Source: an uncultured Bacillota bacterium
GTDB lineage: Bacteria > Bacillota > JAAYKD01
NCBI GenBank assembly: GCA_937897315.1
Contig: CALCNS010000191.1
Span: forward strand, 1 to 13,462
Length of the DNA: 13,462 nt
Direction: 5' to 3'
Both the position numbers and the translations under genes were made by a program. The number at the start of each line of letters is the position of its first letter. Position 1 is the stretch's first letter. Below are positions 1-7,631 of this stretch, piece by piece. Below the pieces are notes generated by a model, which had not been told where the DNA came from, made no database searches, and saw only the letters and a program-made list of their open reading frames with translations.

Positions 1-336
1 CTCATCGGCATGGCACTGGCTATTCTCAGCCCAGAAATCATCTCCAACCTGCTGGGGAAACAATCGGGCTTCTTAGGGTTCTTCCTTGCTTCCGTCATTG
101 GCTCCATTACCCTTATACCCGGGTTTATCGCCTTCCCCTTGGTGGCAGCACTGCTAAAAAACGGTGCTGGTTATGCCCAAATTGCCGTGTTTGTCTCCAC
201 CTTAATGATGGTGGGCTTTGTCACCCTGCCTCTGGAAATGAAAACCTTTGGTAAAAAAGCGGCGATTATTCGCAATGTAGCCGCCTTTGTGTTTTCGTAT
301 GTGTCCGCCATGATTATAGGAGGGGTACTACAATGA
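1..336 (+). CDS. COG0701-type permease, first half-subunit (5' end outside window)
   Basis: The reading frame is open from the first base (Leu-Ile-Gly before the first Met at 10), so the gene starts upstream and only about 111 C-terminal residues are present. These form three to four hydrophobic segments. They include the conserved IPGFIAFPL stretch and the VSTLMMVGFVTLPLEMKTFGKK stretch (cited as landmarks: VSTLMMVGF, TLPLEMK) typical of the half-size permeases of the DUF318/COG0701 family. The family is membrane-integral; substrates are mostly unknown, though some relatives are linked to arsenical or metal export. The stop TGA overlaps the ATG of the next gene by 4 bases (ATGA). That implies translational coupling and a two-subunit permease made of paired halves. 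Family call is good; substrate is unknown. Confidence 0.8.
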   Translation, partial: LIGMALAILSPEIISNLLGKQSGFLGFFLASVIGSITLIPGFIAFPLVAALLKNGAGYAQIAVFVSTLMMVGFVTLPLEMKTFGKKAAIIRNVAAFVFSYVSAMIIGGVLQ

Positions 337-872
337 TGAAGCTCATCAAGCGTTATCGTGCATTCCTCCTACTTATGGCAGTAAATCTTGGCTTGCTTTA
401 CTTCCAGCCTTCTATTGGTACCAAATCGTTCACGATTACTTGGAACAGCTTCTTAGAAATGATCTCGATCTTACCAGCCATCTTTATACTACTTGGTTTG
501 CTCGATGTATGGGTGGACAAAGCCACCATGATGAAATACACCGGCAAAGGCTCCGGATTAAAAGGCTTACTTATTTCGTTTGTTCTGGGTTCTGCCGCGG
601 CTGGCCCTTTATATGCCGCTTTTCCCATAGCCACCGTAATGATGAAGAAAGGCAGCAGTTTATTTAATATTTTCGTCTTTATAGGAGCTTGGTCTACCAC
701 CAAGATTCCCATGTTAACCTTTGAAGCAGCCAGCTTAGGACTACCCTTCACCTTACTACGCTTGAGCTTAAGCATTGTTGGTATACTGGTCATTGCCGCG
801 GTGTTGTCGAAAGCATTAACCAAAGAAGACCAAGAGGAAATGCGGCAACTAAGCGAGAAACAAGATTCATAA
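333..872 (+). CDS. COG0701-type permease, second half-subunit
   Basis: A 179-residue membrane protein with about five hydrophobic segments (roughly residues 9-24, 42-60, 76-104, 110-128, 138-158) and a charged C-terminal tail. The motif FVLGSAAAGPLYAAFP around residues 83-98 and GAWSTTKIPM around 118-127 are hallmarks of the second member of the paired half-permeases in the DUF318/COG0701 family. The start ATG lies in the stop of the preceding half-permease (ATGA overlap) with an AGGAGGGG-like Shine-Dalgarno at 318-324. A second ATG directly follows the first, so the true start could be one codon later. It is expected to pair with the upstream subunit in the cytoplasmic membrane. The transported compound cannot be told from the sequence, and no metal-binding cysteine cluster is visible. 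Confidence 0.82.
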   Translation: MMKLIKRYRAFLLLMAVNLGLLYFQPSIGTKSFTITWNSFLEMISILPAIFILLGLLDVWVDKATMMKYTGKGSGLKGLLISFVLGSAAAGPLYAAFPIATVMMKKGSSLFNIFVFIGAWSTTKIPMLTFEAASLGLPFTLLRLSLSIVGILVIAAVLSKALTKEDQEEMRQLSEKQDS

Positions 873-890
873 ACAGCAAGGAGGGTGAAC

Positions 891-1379
891 ATGAAAACGC
901 TGAACCACCTCATTCGCGACTACACCACTCTTTTACAACACGGTGAAATTCAACTGGCATATAAAGGAATTCTGGATTTCATGGGCAAACTGCGAGCCGA
1001 CTTTCAAAAAAGCTTCCCAGAACACGAAATCAGCGGGCTATACCAGGGCTACATGGACATGTCGTATTTTTCGATCTTCCCCCACCCCTTAAAGGAAAAG
1101 GGGTTGAAAATTGCTCTGGTCTACTGGCATGAGAAAAATCAATTTGAAGTTTGGCTTTCAGCAAGAAACAGAAGGTTAGCTAAACAGTTTGAAGCGATTT
1201 TGGGCGAAACACCTTTACAGGGAGTAACCACCTTTCACGACAGCACGAACCTCGATGCCATAGTAGAAAGCGTATTGGTCACCACTCCGGATTTTGAAAA
1301 ACCAGATGACTTGGTTGCCGCGCTCGAACAAGGCACAGAGAGGTTTATAAAATCTGTTAGCAAATTAATACACGATTAA
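891..1379 (+). CDS. DUF7000-like protein of unknown function
   Basis: A 162-residue soluble protein with no signal peptide or membrane segment. From memory it resembles a family annotated as DUF7000: an N-terminal helix with LAYKGILDFMGKLR, then GYMDMSYFSIFP near residues 52-63, a strand-rich KIALVYWHEKNQFEVWLS region, and a C-terminal TTPDFEKPDDL segment followed by a helix. No catalytic motif is evident and the molecular function is not known. The frame is open to a GTG at 885, but AGGAGG at 879-884 sits six bases before ATG 891, so 891 is chosen. It follows the permease by 18 bp and precedes the phosphoesterase by 21 bp, so it is probably part of the same transcript. The family label is a recollection and needs a profile search. 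Confidence 0.65.
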   Translation: MKTLNHLIRDYTTLLQHGEIQLAYKGILDFMGKLRADFQKSFPEHEISGLYQGYMDMSYFSIFPHPLKEKGLKIALVYWHEKNQFEVWLSARNRRLAKQFEAILGETPLQGVTTFHDSTNLDAIVESVLVTTPDFEKPDDLVAALEQGTERFIKSVSKLIHD

Positions 1380-1400
1380 AAATAAGGACGGTGTTGTCAT

Positions 1401-1937
1401 ATGAAAGTTTTAATTCTATCGGACTCCCACGGTGATGTGGAAATCATGCTCCAAATTATCGAAAAAGAAAAGCCCGATGCCATGATTCACTTGGGCGATG
1501 GTCAAGCCGATGTGGAGAAGGTTCGAGAAGATTACCCTAAGATGCCCATATACAACGTGCCGGGGAACGTGGACTCCAACAACACTAACGAAGAATGGGT
1601 AAAGGTTTGCGAAATCGGTGGCAAACGTTTTGTGTTAGTGCACGGGCACCTAATGATTAACGAGACGAAACAACCTAAACAAACCGATGAGAATCGGATT
1701 TCTGCTAGGAACACCATGCTACTACTCATTGATGAGAATAATGCCGATATTTTGTTACACGGCCACTCTCACGAGGCTTTTATGCACCGAACCAAAGGGC
1801 TCTCGGGTAAAGTGTGCTGGATGATGAACCCGGGTTGTGTGAGCCGCGAGAAGAATGTGAACAGCAAGCCCACTTATGGCTTATTAAAGTTTAAGAAGAA
1901 TGGCAGCTTGGAATGGAAGATGAAAGAAGTTCAATAA
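1401..1937 (+). CDS. YfcE/MJ0936-type metallophosphoesterase
   Basis: A 178-residue calcineurin-like phosphoesterase with the full set of metal-binding motifs: D8-S-H10 (SDSHGD), G32-D33-G34, G55-N56-x-D58 (VPGNVD), H81-G-H83, and G121-H122-S-H124, plus a conserved NPGC at 143-146. The order and the length near 165-180 residues match the small YfcE/YsnB/MJ0936 family. Members are Mn-dependent phosphodiesterases with activity on model substrates and poorly defined physiological substrates. It is probably cytoplasmic, since no signal peptide is seen. The Shine-Dalgarno AAGGACG around 1384-1390 is weaker than those of its neighbours. It is the last gene of the left-hand plus-strand run and is followed directly by a terminator. 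Confidence 0.88.
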   Translation: MKVLILSDSHGDVEIMLQIIEKEKPDAMIHLGDGQADVEKVREDYPKMPIYNVPGNVDSNNTNEEWVKVCEIGGKRFVLVHGHLMINETKQPKQTDENRISARNTMLLLIDENNADILLHGHSHEAFMHRTKGLSGKVCWMMNPGCVSREKNVNSKPTYGLLKFKKNGSLEWKMKEVQ

Positions 1938-1949
1938 ACAACTTAAAAC

Positions 1950-1985
1950 AAACTGCACGTACCACATGTGGCACGTGCAGTTTTT
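1950..1985. terminator. Bidirectional intrinsic terminator between convergent genes
   Basis: AAACTGCACGT (1950-1960) pairs perfectly with ACGTGCAGTTT (1973-1983). The inner segment CCACATGTGG is itself a 10-base palindrome that extends the stem after one A/C mismatch. On the plus strand the stem ends in TTTTT. On the minus strand it ends in AGTTTGTTTT, so it can stop transcription of both the phosphoesterase operon and the ATPase operon that converge here. Confidence 0.88.
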
Positions 1986-1987
1986 AT

Positions 1988-4900
1988 CTACTCTTTATCA
2001 ATACGAATTTGCGTACCCCACTGGGTATAAAGCGTATCGTGCGCTAAAAGAATGAACTGGCGATTCGCTGCTTCGGCATCGATGATGCTCTTCATCGATG
2101 TCAACCTTGTGGCGTCGCTGGTGGTAAAGGAATCGTCCAGGATAATGGGCAGCGCGTAGTTTTCGGCCAATAAATCCGCCACGGCAAAGCGCACCGATAA
2201 GTAAATTTGGTCACGCGCTCCTTTGCTAAGCTGGCTTAAGCTAATCGGCCTACCCTCTTCCGACACCGAAAGGTTGAATTGCTCATCCAGCATCACTTTG
2301 CGGTGCTTCTCCGGAGTAATTTGCTGGCAATAATGTGTAATTCTAGCTTCCAAGCGAGAATGGTAGGACTGCTTATACTCGGACACCGCTTCCTTCAGCT
2401 CTCTGTGCGCCAAGGCATACGCATGGGCGGTGAAATCCAAGGTTTGTTTTTGCTCCTGCAGTTCACGCAAATTCAGCTCTTCTTCCGCAATATTCACCAT
2501 ACCTCTACCCTCTAGACTCACCAAATTACGGTACGCTGCATCGTATTGGTGATCTAGTATTTGTATATCGCTGCTCAGCGTTGCCACGGCTTCGTTCAGG
2601 TTTTGCAGGGTCTGCTGAATTTTCTCGTAATCCCCGGCATCGGTTGTACTGGGTAACCCTGCATGCGTATCAATATGCTGCTGCCACTTTTGCAGGGCCG
2701 CCACTGCGGCATCGTTGCGCATATCTTGTAGCTGTTGCAGTTCCTCTATGCTATTCACCCGGTAGTTTTGCAACATTTGCTGTTGCCGGCTCTGCAGTTC
2801 CTTGGCTTTTTGCTGTAGCGTCTTCCACTCCCGGTAGGCCTTCAAGGTTGCTTCCAAATCGTGGTGGTAACTCAATAAGATGGCTTCATACTGCTGAGCC
2901 AGGGCTGTTTTCTCGTCTTGCCGTTTTTGCAGTTCTTTTTGCAGCTCCAGCTTGCTTTGCCGAGTGATTGCAAACTGGTTTTCTAGGGTTTGCTTCTCGG
3001 TAAGTCTTTCGGTATATTGCCGCGCTTGGCTCTCTTGCTCGCTCCACCCGGTTTCCCCAAACGTGCCAAGGTATTGCATAAACTCCTCAGTGGTTTTTTC
3101 GGCCACCTTATCCTGGCTGGGAGCAACATGACAAATAAACTGCCCCAGCTCGCGCCACGCCTCGTCCCACGAAGGGGTGTTCACGCCAATATCGCGCACA
3201 TCTAAAACTGTGATACCAAAGTGCGCCAATGCAAATTCCTTTAACTCGTTTGCCAAGCGTGCCTGCTCTGCCTTCAGAGAACGCCACTGTGCCAAGGCCT
3301 CACCCACATTGGAGAACTGCCCTGCCCATTTTTGTGCGGTTTGGCTTAGTTGTAGCTCGGTTGCTTGGGCTTGCTCCAGCTGACGAACCAACTTCTCGAG
3401 TTGAACCGCATGGTCTGCCGGCAAAGCCATGCTAAGACGTTGCTGTTCTTCTTGGAACTGCTTGGCTCGTTCCGACAACCGCACAAGCTCGTGCTCGTCC
3501 AATGTTGCAAACGCACCCAGCTTTTTATCGACCTGCCACATTTCCTCTTGAAGCAACGCCAAACGTTTTTCCAAATCGGGCATGGGGCTTTGCACCGTGC
3601 TCGTCTTTGGCTTTGCCAAAAGCACCGTCAACCCCGCTCCTACCAAGAAGCCGGCTCCGGCTGCTACCATGCGTAGAGTACGTTCAAAGGACATCAAGAA
3701 AAAGAAGATGGCCACTGCCAGCAGTACACCCACCACCACCGCTATGCCCCAAGGTTTTTTGGCTGTGGTGGTGGTAACCGGTGTCGTTCCCTGCAACTCG
3801 CGTTTTTGCACCAATAATTGGCTCTTTTTTATAAAGTCTGCCGAACACACCTCTGGGTTTTGTAAAAATTCGGCATATTTCTCGTTGAACTTGGCTTTCT
3901 CACTTGCCACCGCTTCGCCACGCTGTTGTAGCAACGCCACTTCGTTTTGCAGCTGCTTTCGCTGGGTTTCTGCTTCAAAACGCTGCCGGTCTATATTCTT
4001 GACCATCTCCAATTCGGCTTCCGACGCCGTGTGAAACACCGCAAACTCCTTCTCTAATTTGGCATCCAGCTCCGTTTTTTTATGCAACGATGCGACATAC
4101 TGCTCCCAGGAACTTCGCATGGAACCCGCCGTACGCTTTAGGGTTTTTAGTTTGCCTTGTGGATCTTGGCCTAACCAAGCCAGGGGCCGGAACTCCTCCA
4201 ACGAGTTTTCTACCTCGGCCAATTTGGTTTCTGCACCTTTGTACTGGATTTCAGCGAAAGCTGCTTTTTCTTGCAACTCCCCTACCGTTTTGTTGCTTTG
4301 CGCAAGCTCCAGCAACCCCTCTTCCAAGTGGCTCGGCGCAGTAGCAAACGCCGAATACTTTGCCGACAGGACTTCTTGCTCGTGCTTTATATCTCTTACA
4401 ACTTGATCGAGCTCTTTTATATCTGCGTTGAGTTTTGAACGTTCTTTATGTGCACTTTGGTAGCGTTCGGCAGCTAAACTCCACTCTCCCCAGGCCTGAC
4501 GGGTATTCGCTTTTAGCCGATGTTCCTCTTTTTTTTGCTTTCTCTCTTCGTCCAAGCGCGCCACTTGGGCCTGCACTTCTTGCAAGGAGTCGGCTACCGC
4601 TCTGCTGTTGGCAATTTTGGATGTTAAGTCCTCGATATCGTTTTTTAGTTGCTCCAGTTTCCCGTCTTTTACCATGTTGCGAGTGGAAACTCCGAAGCCA
4701 CTTGGCCCGGTAAACTTGGATATTCTCTTCACCGATTCTTCTAAGGCCGTAGTCGCATGATGAAAAGATACCCCGGTATTGCCCGAAATGAGCTCCTGCA
4801 AACTGTGGCTGATTTGCTCGGTCTCGGGTAAGGGTTGCCGAACATAGAAGGTATCGAAAAACAGCTCTTGGGTGCTAATGCCCAGCAACTCGGTGATCTT

Positions 4901-5311
4901 GTTCTCGTAGGCATCGAGCTTTTTTCGCGCCATGGGATTATGTACGCCTTCCACCACCAATTTGGGTTGGCCGGTTTTTTTCTCTATTTGCCACAACGAC
5001 ACGGCATGGGTATCGAAATTGCGTTGGATTTTGTATTGCTCGCCTTTGCTGGTGAACTCTAACTCACCGTAACAGCGTTTGGGGCCGTTCCAGTTGCGAA
5101 AGCGCTCCAAGGTGAAATCGTTGGCTGCACCTTGCCTGTGGGTAAGCCCATAAATAACCGAAACCAAGCCCGCCACCATGCTCGACTTGCCGGTTTCGTT
5201 GTTTGCCACATAACTGTTTATACCCTGGTCAAAACGAAACTGCACCTCTTCTTTGTAGGGGCCAAATCCTTCGAGCAGAAGCTTGTGGAAAATAATGTGC
5301 ACTTCCGACAT
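1988..5311 (-). CDS. Rad50/SbcC-like ATPase with central membrane helices (YhaN-like)
   Basis: A 1107-residue SMC-like ATPase. The N-terminal half-domain has a P-loop at 36-44 (ANNETGKSS; the first position is Ala where family members usually have Gly) and a Q-loop-like VRQP at 157-160. Long Gln/Glu/Leu-rich coiled coils cover about 215-510 and 585-960. The C-terminal half has the signature LSKGARDQ at 1028-1035, Walker B ILDDSF at 1057-1062 and a switch His at 1091 (LLAHD). Two hydrophobic helices lie between the coils (about 520-541 and 546-566). That feature is typical of Bacillus YhaN-type proteins rather than soluble SbcC, and no zinc-hook CxxC is visible. ATG 5311 has AAGGAGG upstream and begins one base after the nuclease stop, so the two are translationally coupled and probably form a complex acting on DNA ends, perhaps at the membrane. 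Family call is strong; the precise role is inferred. Confidence 0.87.
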   Translation of the reverse strand: MSEVHIIFHKLLLEGFGPYKEEVQFRFDQGINSYVANNETGKSSMVAGLVSVIYGLTHRQGAANDFTLERFRNWNGPKRCYGELEFTSKGEQYKIQRNFDTHAVSLWQIEKKTGQPKLVVEGVHNPMARKKLDAYENKITELLGISTQELFFDTFYVRQPLPETEQISHSLQELISGNTGVSFHHATTALEESVKRISKFTGPSGFGVSTRNMVKDGKLEQLKNDIEDLTSKIANSRAVADSLQEVQAQVARLDEERKQKKEEHRLKANTRQAWGEWSLAAERYQSAHKERSKLNADIKELDQVVRDIKHEQEVLSAKYSAFATAPSHLEEGLLELAQSNKTVGELQEKAAFAEIQYKGAETKLAEVENSLEEFRPLAWLGQDPQGKLKTLKRTAGSMRSSWEQYVASLHKKTELDAKLEKEFAVFHTASEAELEMVKNIDRQRFEAETQRKQLQNEVALLQQRGEAVASEKAKFNEKYAEFLQNPEVCSADFIKKSQLLVQKRELQGTTPVTTTTAKKPWGIAVVVGVLLAVAIFFFLMSFERTLRMVAAGAGFLVGAGLTVLLAKPKTSTVQSPMPDLEKRLALLQEEMWQVDKKLGAFATLDEHELVRLSERAKQFQEEQQRLSMALPADHAVQLEKLVRQLEQAQATELQLSQTAQKWAGQFSNVGEALAQWRSLKAEQARLANELKEFALAHFGITVLDVRDIGVNTPSWDEAWRELGQFICHVAPSQDKVAEKTTEEFMQYLGTFGETGWSEQESQARQYTERLTEKQTLENQFAITRQSKLELQKELQKRQDEKTALAQQYEAILLSYHHDLEATLKAYREWKTLQQKAKELQSRQQQMLQNYRVNSIEELQQLQDMRNDAAVAALQKWQQHIDTHAGLPSTTDAGDYEKIQQTLQNLNEAVATLSSDIQILDHQYDAAYRNLVSLEGRGMVNIAEEELNLRELQEQKQTLDFTAHAYALAHRELKEAVSEYKQSYHSRLEARITHYCQQITPEKHRKVMLDEQFNLSVSEEGRPISLSQLSKGARDQIYLSVRFAVADLLAENYALPIILDDSFTTSDATRLTSMKSIIDAEAANRQFILLAHDTLYTQWGTQIRIDKE

Positions 5312-5312
5312 G

Positions 5313-6437
5313 TTATTTTCCTCCTTCCAGGGCTTGCAATCCTTTTAAGAGAGCCTGTTCCACCAAGGCGCGTTCGCCAGGGTCTTGAGCTACTTTCATC
5401 TTTTCTTGCATTCGCCTTACAAAATGCCCACGGATGGTTTGCTCGAGCGACAAGGCTTGCAAATACGCTTCGGAAAAGAATTGGGTTTGGTTGTTCCACT
5501 CTACATAAAAGAACAGCGGTTCCAAAACCACATTCAGCAGTTCTTCATTGATTTGGAAAGGCGGATTTCCTTCCAAAGAGAGCGAAACCAAGTCCTCTGG
5601 GTTGGCTATTTTGCTTATTTCTACCAACAGCTCCTCCTGATTGGCCAGGAGCGAAACATCCAAACTCCGCTTTTTAAACTGACGCACGTCCACCGGCACT
5701 TTCTCTATGCCAACTTCCGCGCCGTTCCACTGCACCACCGTAAAAAAGCCCACACCTGGGTCCCCCACGTTTTTTAGGCCAATGCCACCCGGATACACCG
5801 CTTTGCCCAGCCCCACCTGTTTTTCCATGTAGGTATGATAATGCCCCAACGCAATGTACTGATACTTCGCTAACGCCAAAGAGGCAGAGGAAAGTGGCAA
5901 GCTACGGTCGGCCAAGCCATCCCAGTCTAGGGAACCATGGAAGGCCCCAATATGAAAGCCACCGTCTTGTACATAAGGAAAGCCGGACATTTGGTTGGCT
6001 TTGGTTAAGCCACCGGTATAGGCCAAGGAATACACATGCACCGGAGTGCCTTCTACTACCGTGCTAAAGCAATGCTCGGGCATAGGGTTGGTGACCAGCA
6101 CGCCCGGCCACTGTTGCCCTTGCACCCGATACACCGAGTTATAGTAGGTGATTTCATCGTGATTTCCCGGCACGGTGACGCACCACTTGTCGTTCATCAC
6201 CAAGCGCTGTAGCTGCCGCATGGTTTCGCGAACCAAGGACTCTTCGGGGTTATAACGTTCGAACAGGTCGCCCACAATAAGCACCCCATGAATGTGGTTC
6301 TGGGGTGCCAGAGCAAAGTCGACTGCTTTTTGCAAAATGAGGTCGCGTTCTTTGCGTATGAGTTTGCTTTTATGCTCGGGCAAATATTTTGGCTCCCAAC
6401 CCAAATGCAAATCGGCTAAATGCAATACACGAACCAT
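5313..6437 (-). CDS. Mre11/SbcD-like DNA nuclease (YhaO-like)
   Basis: A 374-residue metallophosphoesterase of the Mre11/SbcD/YhaO class. Motifs: D9-L-H11 (LADLHLG), G56-D57 (VGDLFE), G91-N92-H93-D94 (PGNHDE), H167 (AFHGS) and G198-H199-Y-H201 (LGHYH). These supply the two-metal site used by nucleases of this class to cut DNA ends and hairpins. A C-terminal capping region of about 150 residues follows. The frame stays open to an ATG at 6479, but that start would overlap the nucleosidase stop and lacks a Shine-Dalgarno. GGGAGG at 6445-6450 precedes ATG 6437, and the homologous N-terminus begins there (MVRVLHLADLHLG), so 6437 is chosen. The next gene starts one base after its stop, the usual arrangement of a nuclease-ATPase pair. 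Whether it cuts DNA in vivo is not shown. Confidence 0.88.
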   Translation of the reverse strand: MVRVLHLADLHLGWEPKYLPEHKSKLIRKERDLILQKAVDFALAPQNHIHGVLIVGDLFERYNPEESLVRETMRQLQRLVMNDKWCVTVPGNHDEITYYNSVYRVQGQQWPGVLVTNPMPEHCFSTVVEGTPVHVYSLAYTGGLTKANQMSGFPYVQDGGFHIGAFHGSLDWDGLADRSLPLSSASLALAKYQYIALGHYHTYMEKQVGLGKAVYPGGIGLKNVGDPGVGFFTVVQWNGAEVGIEKVPVDVRQFKKRSLDVSLLANQEELLVEISKIANPEDLVSLSLEGNPPFQINEELLNVVLEPLFFYVEWNNQTQFFSEAYLQALSLEQTIRGHFVRRMQEKMKVAQDPGERALVEQALLKGLQALEGGK

Positions 6438-6456
6438 GTGCTTTCCTCCCTTGGTT

Positions 6457-7158
6457 TTACGAGTTACCCTTTGCGGCATGTTTCAACATGGTGAGTACCA
6501 GCTTCGCTGAACGTTCTGCGGCCAGGGCTTCGAAGGTATCGTAATCCACATTGGCGCTGTCGTCGGCGTGATCGGAAATACTGCGAATCACCACAAAATC
6601 TATACCATTCAGCTCGGCAACATGGGCAATGGCCGCCCCTTCCATTTCCACACAAAGCGGGGCATATGCCTCTACAATGCTCTGCTTTAACTGGCGGTCG
6701 GTGACAAACTGCTCCCCGGTGACGATTTTGCCCACATGATAGGCATAGTCACCCGTTAACACTTCTTGCACGGCAGCTTTGGCCAGCGCCACAAGCTTTG
6801 TGCTTGCGGTGAAGTGCTCTTTAAACGGGAAGTGGTTCACCATCTGCTTTGGACGCACATCGTGGTAGGTGAGCCGGTCGCCAATGACTACATCTGCAAA
6901 ATGAACATGGGGGTTCATACTCCCAGCCACCCCGGTGTTGATAATTGCTCCCACCCCAAAGTGGTCAATAAGAAGTTGAGTGCAGGCTGCGGCGTTGACC
7001 TTACCAATGCTGCACCGAGTTACCACCACTTTATTTCCGGCATACTCACCCACCGTAAAATCGAAACCCGCTATTTGCCGTTTCTCTTGGGTGGTAATTG
7101 CTTCTAGTATGGTCGTAAGCTCCACCGGCATAGCCCCAAGAATACCAAATATTTTCAT
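6457..7158 (-). CDS. mtnN: 5'-methylthioadenosine/S-adenosylhomocysteine nucleosidase
   Basis: A 233-residue cytoplasmic nucleosidase that cleaves adenine from methylthioadenosine and S-adenosylhomocysteine (also 5'-deoxyadenosine), feeding methionine salvage and the activated-methyl cycle. Expected residues are present: the GAM motif followed by catalytic-type E13, NTGVAGS at 74-80, F151 in the substrate region, V-E-M-E at 170-173 (ribose-binding E173, with M172) and catalytic D196 in SISDHAD. The length matches the family (about 230). ATG 7158 overlaps the preceding gene's stop by 4 bases (ATGA) with GGGAGA at 7164-7169. The nuclease gene follows after 19 bp. Its place in an operon with a YhaO/YhaN-like pair is unusual and has no obvious metabolic reason. 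Confidence 0.95.
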   Translation of the reverse strand: MKIFGILGAMPVELTTILEAITTQEKRQIAGFDFTVGEYAGNKVVVTRCSIGKVNAAACTQLLIDHFGVGAIINTGVAGSMNPHVHFADVVIGDRLTYHDVRPKQMVNHFPFKEHFTASTKLVALAKAAVQEVLTGDYAYHVGKIVTGEQFVTDRQLKQSIVEAYAPLCVEMEGAAIAHVAELNGIDFVVIRSISDHADDSANVDYDTFEALAAERSAKLVLTMLKHAAKGNS

Positions 7159-7511
7159 AACGTCTCCCTTAGAATCTTCACCATAGTCTTGCCCTTGGCC
7201 AGCTCGTCGATGAGCTTGTCAAGGTATCGCACCGACTGCATGAGGGGGTCTTCTATGTCTTCCACCCGCACACCACAAACAATACCCTTTATTTGCGTAC
7301 GCGCCGGGTTCATATGTGGTGCTTGGGCAAAAAAGGTTTCGAAATCGACTTGCTTTTCCAGCAGCTCTTGCAACTGGGCTTGGCTATACCCGGTTAACCA
7401 AAGAATGATTTGGTCTACCTCTTCTTTGCTTCGCCCCTTTTTCTCGGCTTTGGCAATGTAAAGCGGATAGACTTTGGCGACTGGCATTTTACTAAAGCTC
7501 ATGCGTGGCAT
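7155..7511 (-). CDS. DUF2200 family protein
   Basis: A 118-residue protein recognised as DUF2200 by the features [20 protein letters not shown] (16-35), ILWLTGY (36-42), [11 protein letters not shown] (55-65), [17 protein letters not shown] (76-92) and [14 protein letters not shown] (95-108). It is a small, largely helical, soluble protein with no known biochemical function. The start is fixed by AGGAGG (cctcct at 7519-7524 on the plus strand) seven bases upstream of ATG 7511. It is the first gene of the minus-strand operon and overlaps the nucleosidase start by 4 bases, so both are translated together. Length is normal and nothing looks broken. Confidence 0.85.
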   Translation of the reverse strand: MPRMSFSKMPVAKVYPLYIAKAEKKGRSKEEVDQIILWLTGYSQAQLQELLEKQVDFETFFAQAPHMNPARTQIKGIVCGVRVEDIEDPLMQSVRYLDKLIDELAKGKTMVKILRETL

Positions 7512-7555
7512 GGGGGTACCTCCTTTTTTAACTTAAACACTAGCTTCATATCGCT

Positions 7556-7584
7556 ACTATAATTGAATACTCTCCTGATAAAAC
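7556..7584 (-). promoter_or_regulatory. Possible promoter of the DUF2200-mtnN-nuclease-ATPase operon
   Basis: On the minus strand a TATAGT hexamer (7556-7561) lies in the 120-bp gap between the helicase stop and the DUF2200 start. The hexamer 17 bases upstream (GTTTTA) is a poor -35. The leader would be about 38 nt. The call rests only on the -10 match and on the need for a start site here. No terminator is visible after the helicase gene, so read-through is an alternative source of transcription. Confidence 0.25.
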
Positions 7585-7631
7585 TGAGATATGTTACTAA
7601 CTTTCGCCCTAAACAACTATTGCTTGTTCGT

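Noticed and set aside
398..913. Long minus-strand ORF opposite the second permease half
   Set aside because: It is antisense to a clear membrane protein gene, has no recognisable domain and no ribosome site.
1086..1104. CCCCTT/AAGGGG hairpin
   Set aside because: It lies in the middle of the DUF7000-like coding sequence with no U-tract, so it is probably chance.
2581..4406. Several plus-strand ORFs opposite the Rad50-like ATPase gene
   Set aside because: They are shadows of the coiled-coil coding sequence; their compositions (Pro, Arg, Ser, Leu rich) and the lack of motifs or ribosome sites indicate no separate genes.
6438..6479. Upstream ATG at 6479 for the Mre11-like nuclease
   Set aside because: It overlaps the mtnN stop, lacks a Shine-Dalgarno, and the family N-terminus and GGGAGG fit ATG 6437.
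7611..7630. Weak AACAA/TTGTT hairpin after the helicase stop, and a GCTTGTT word shared with the 10771 repeat arm
   Set aside because: A five-base stem without a U-tract is not a convincing terminator, and a seven-base match is too short to call an element end or attachment site.
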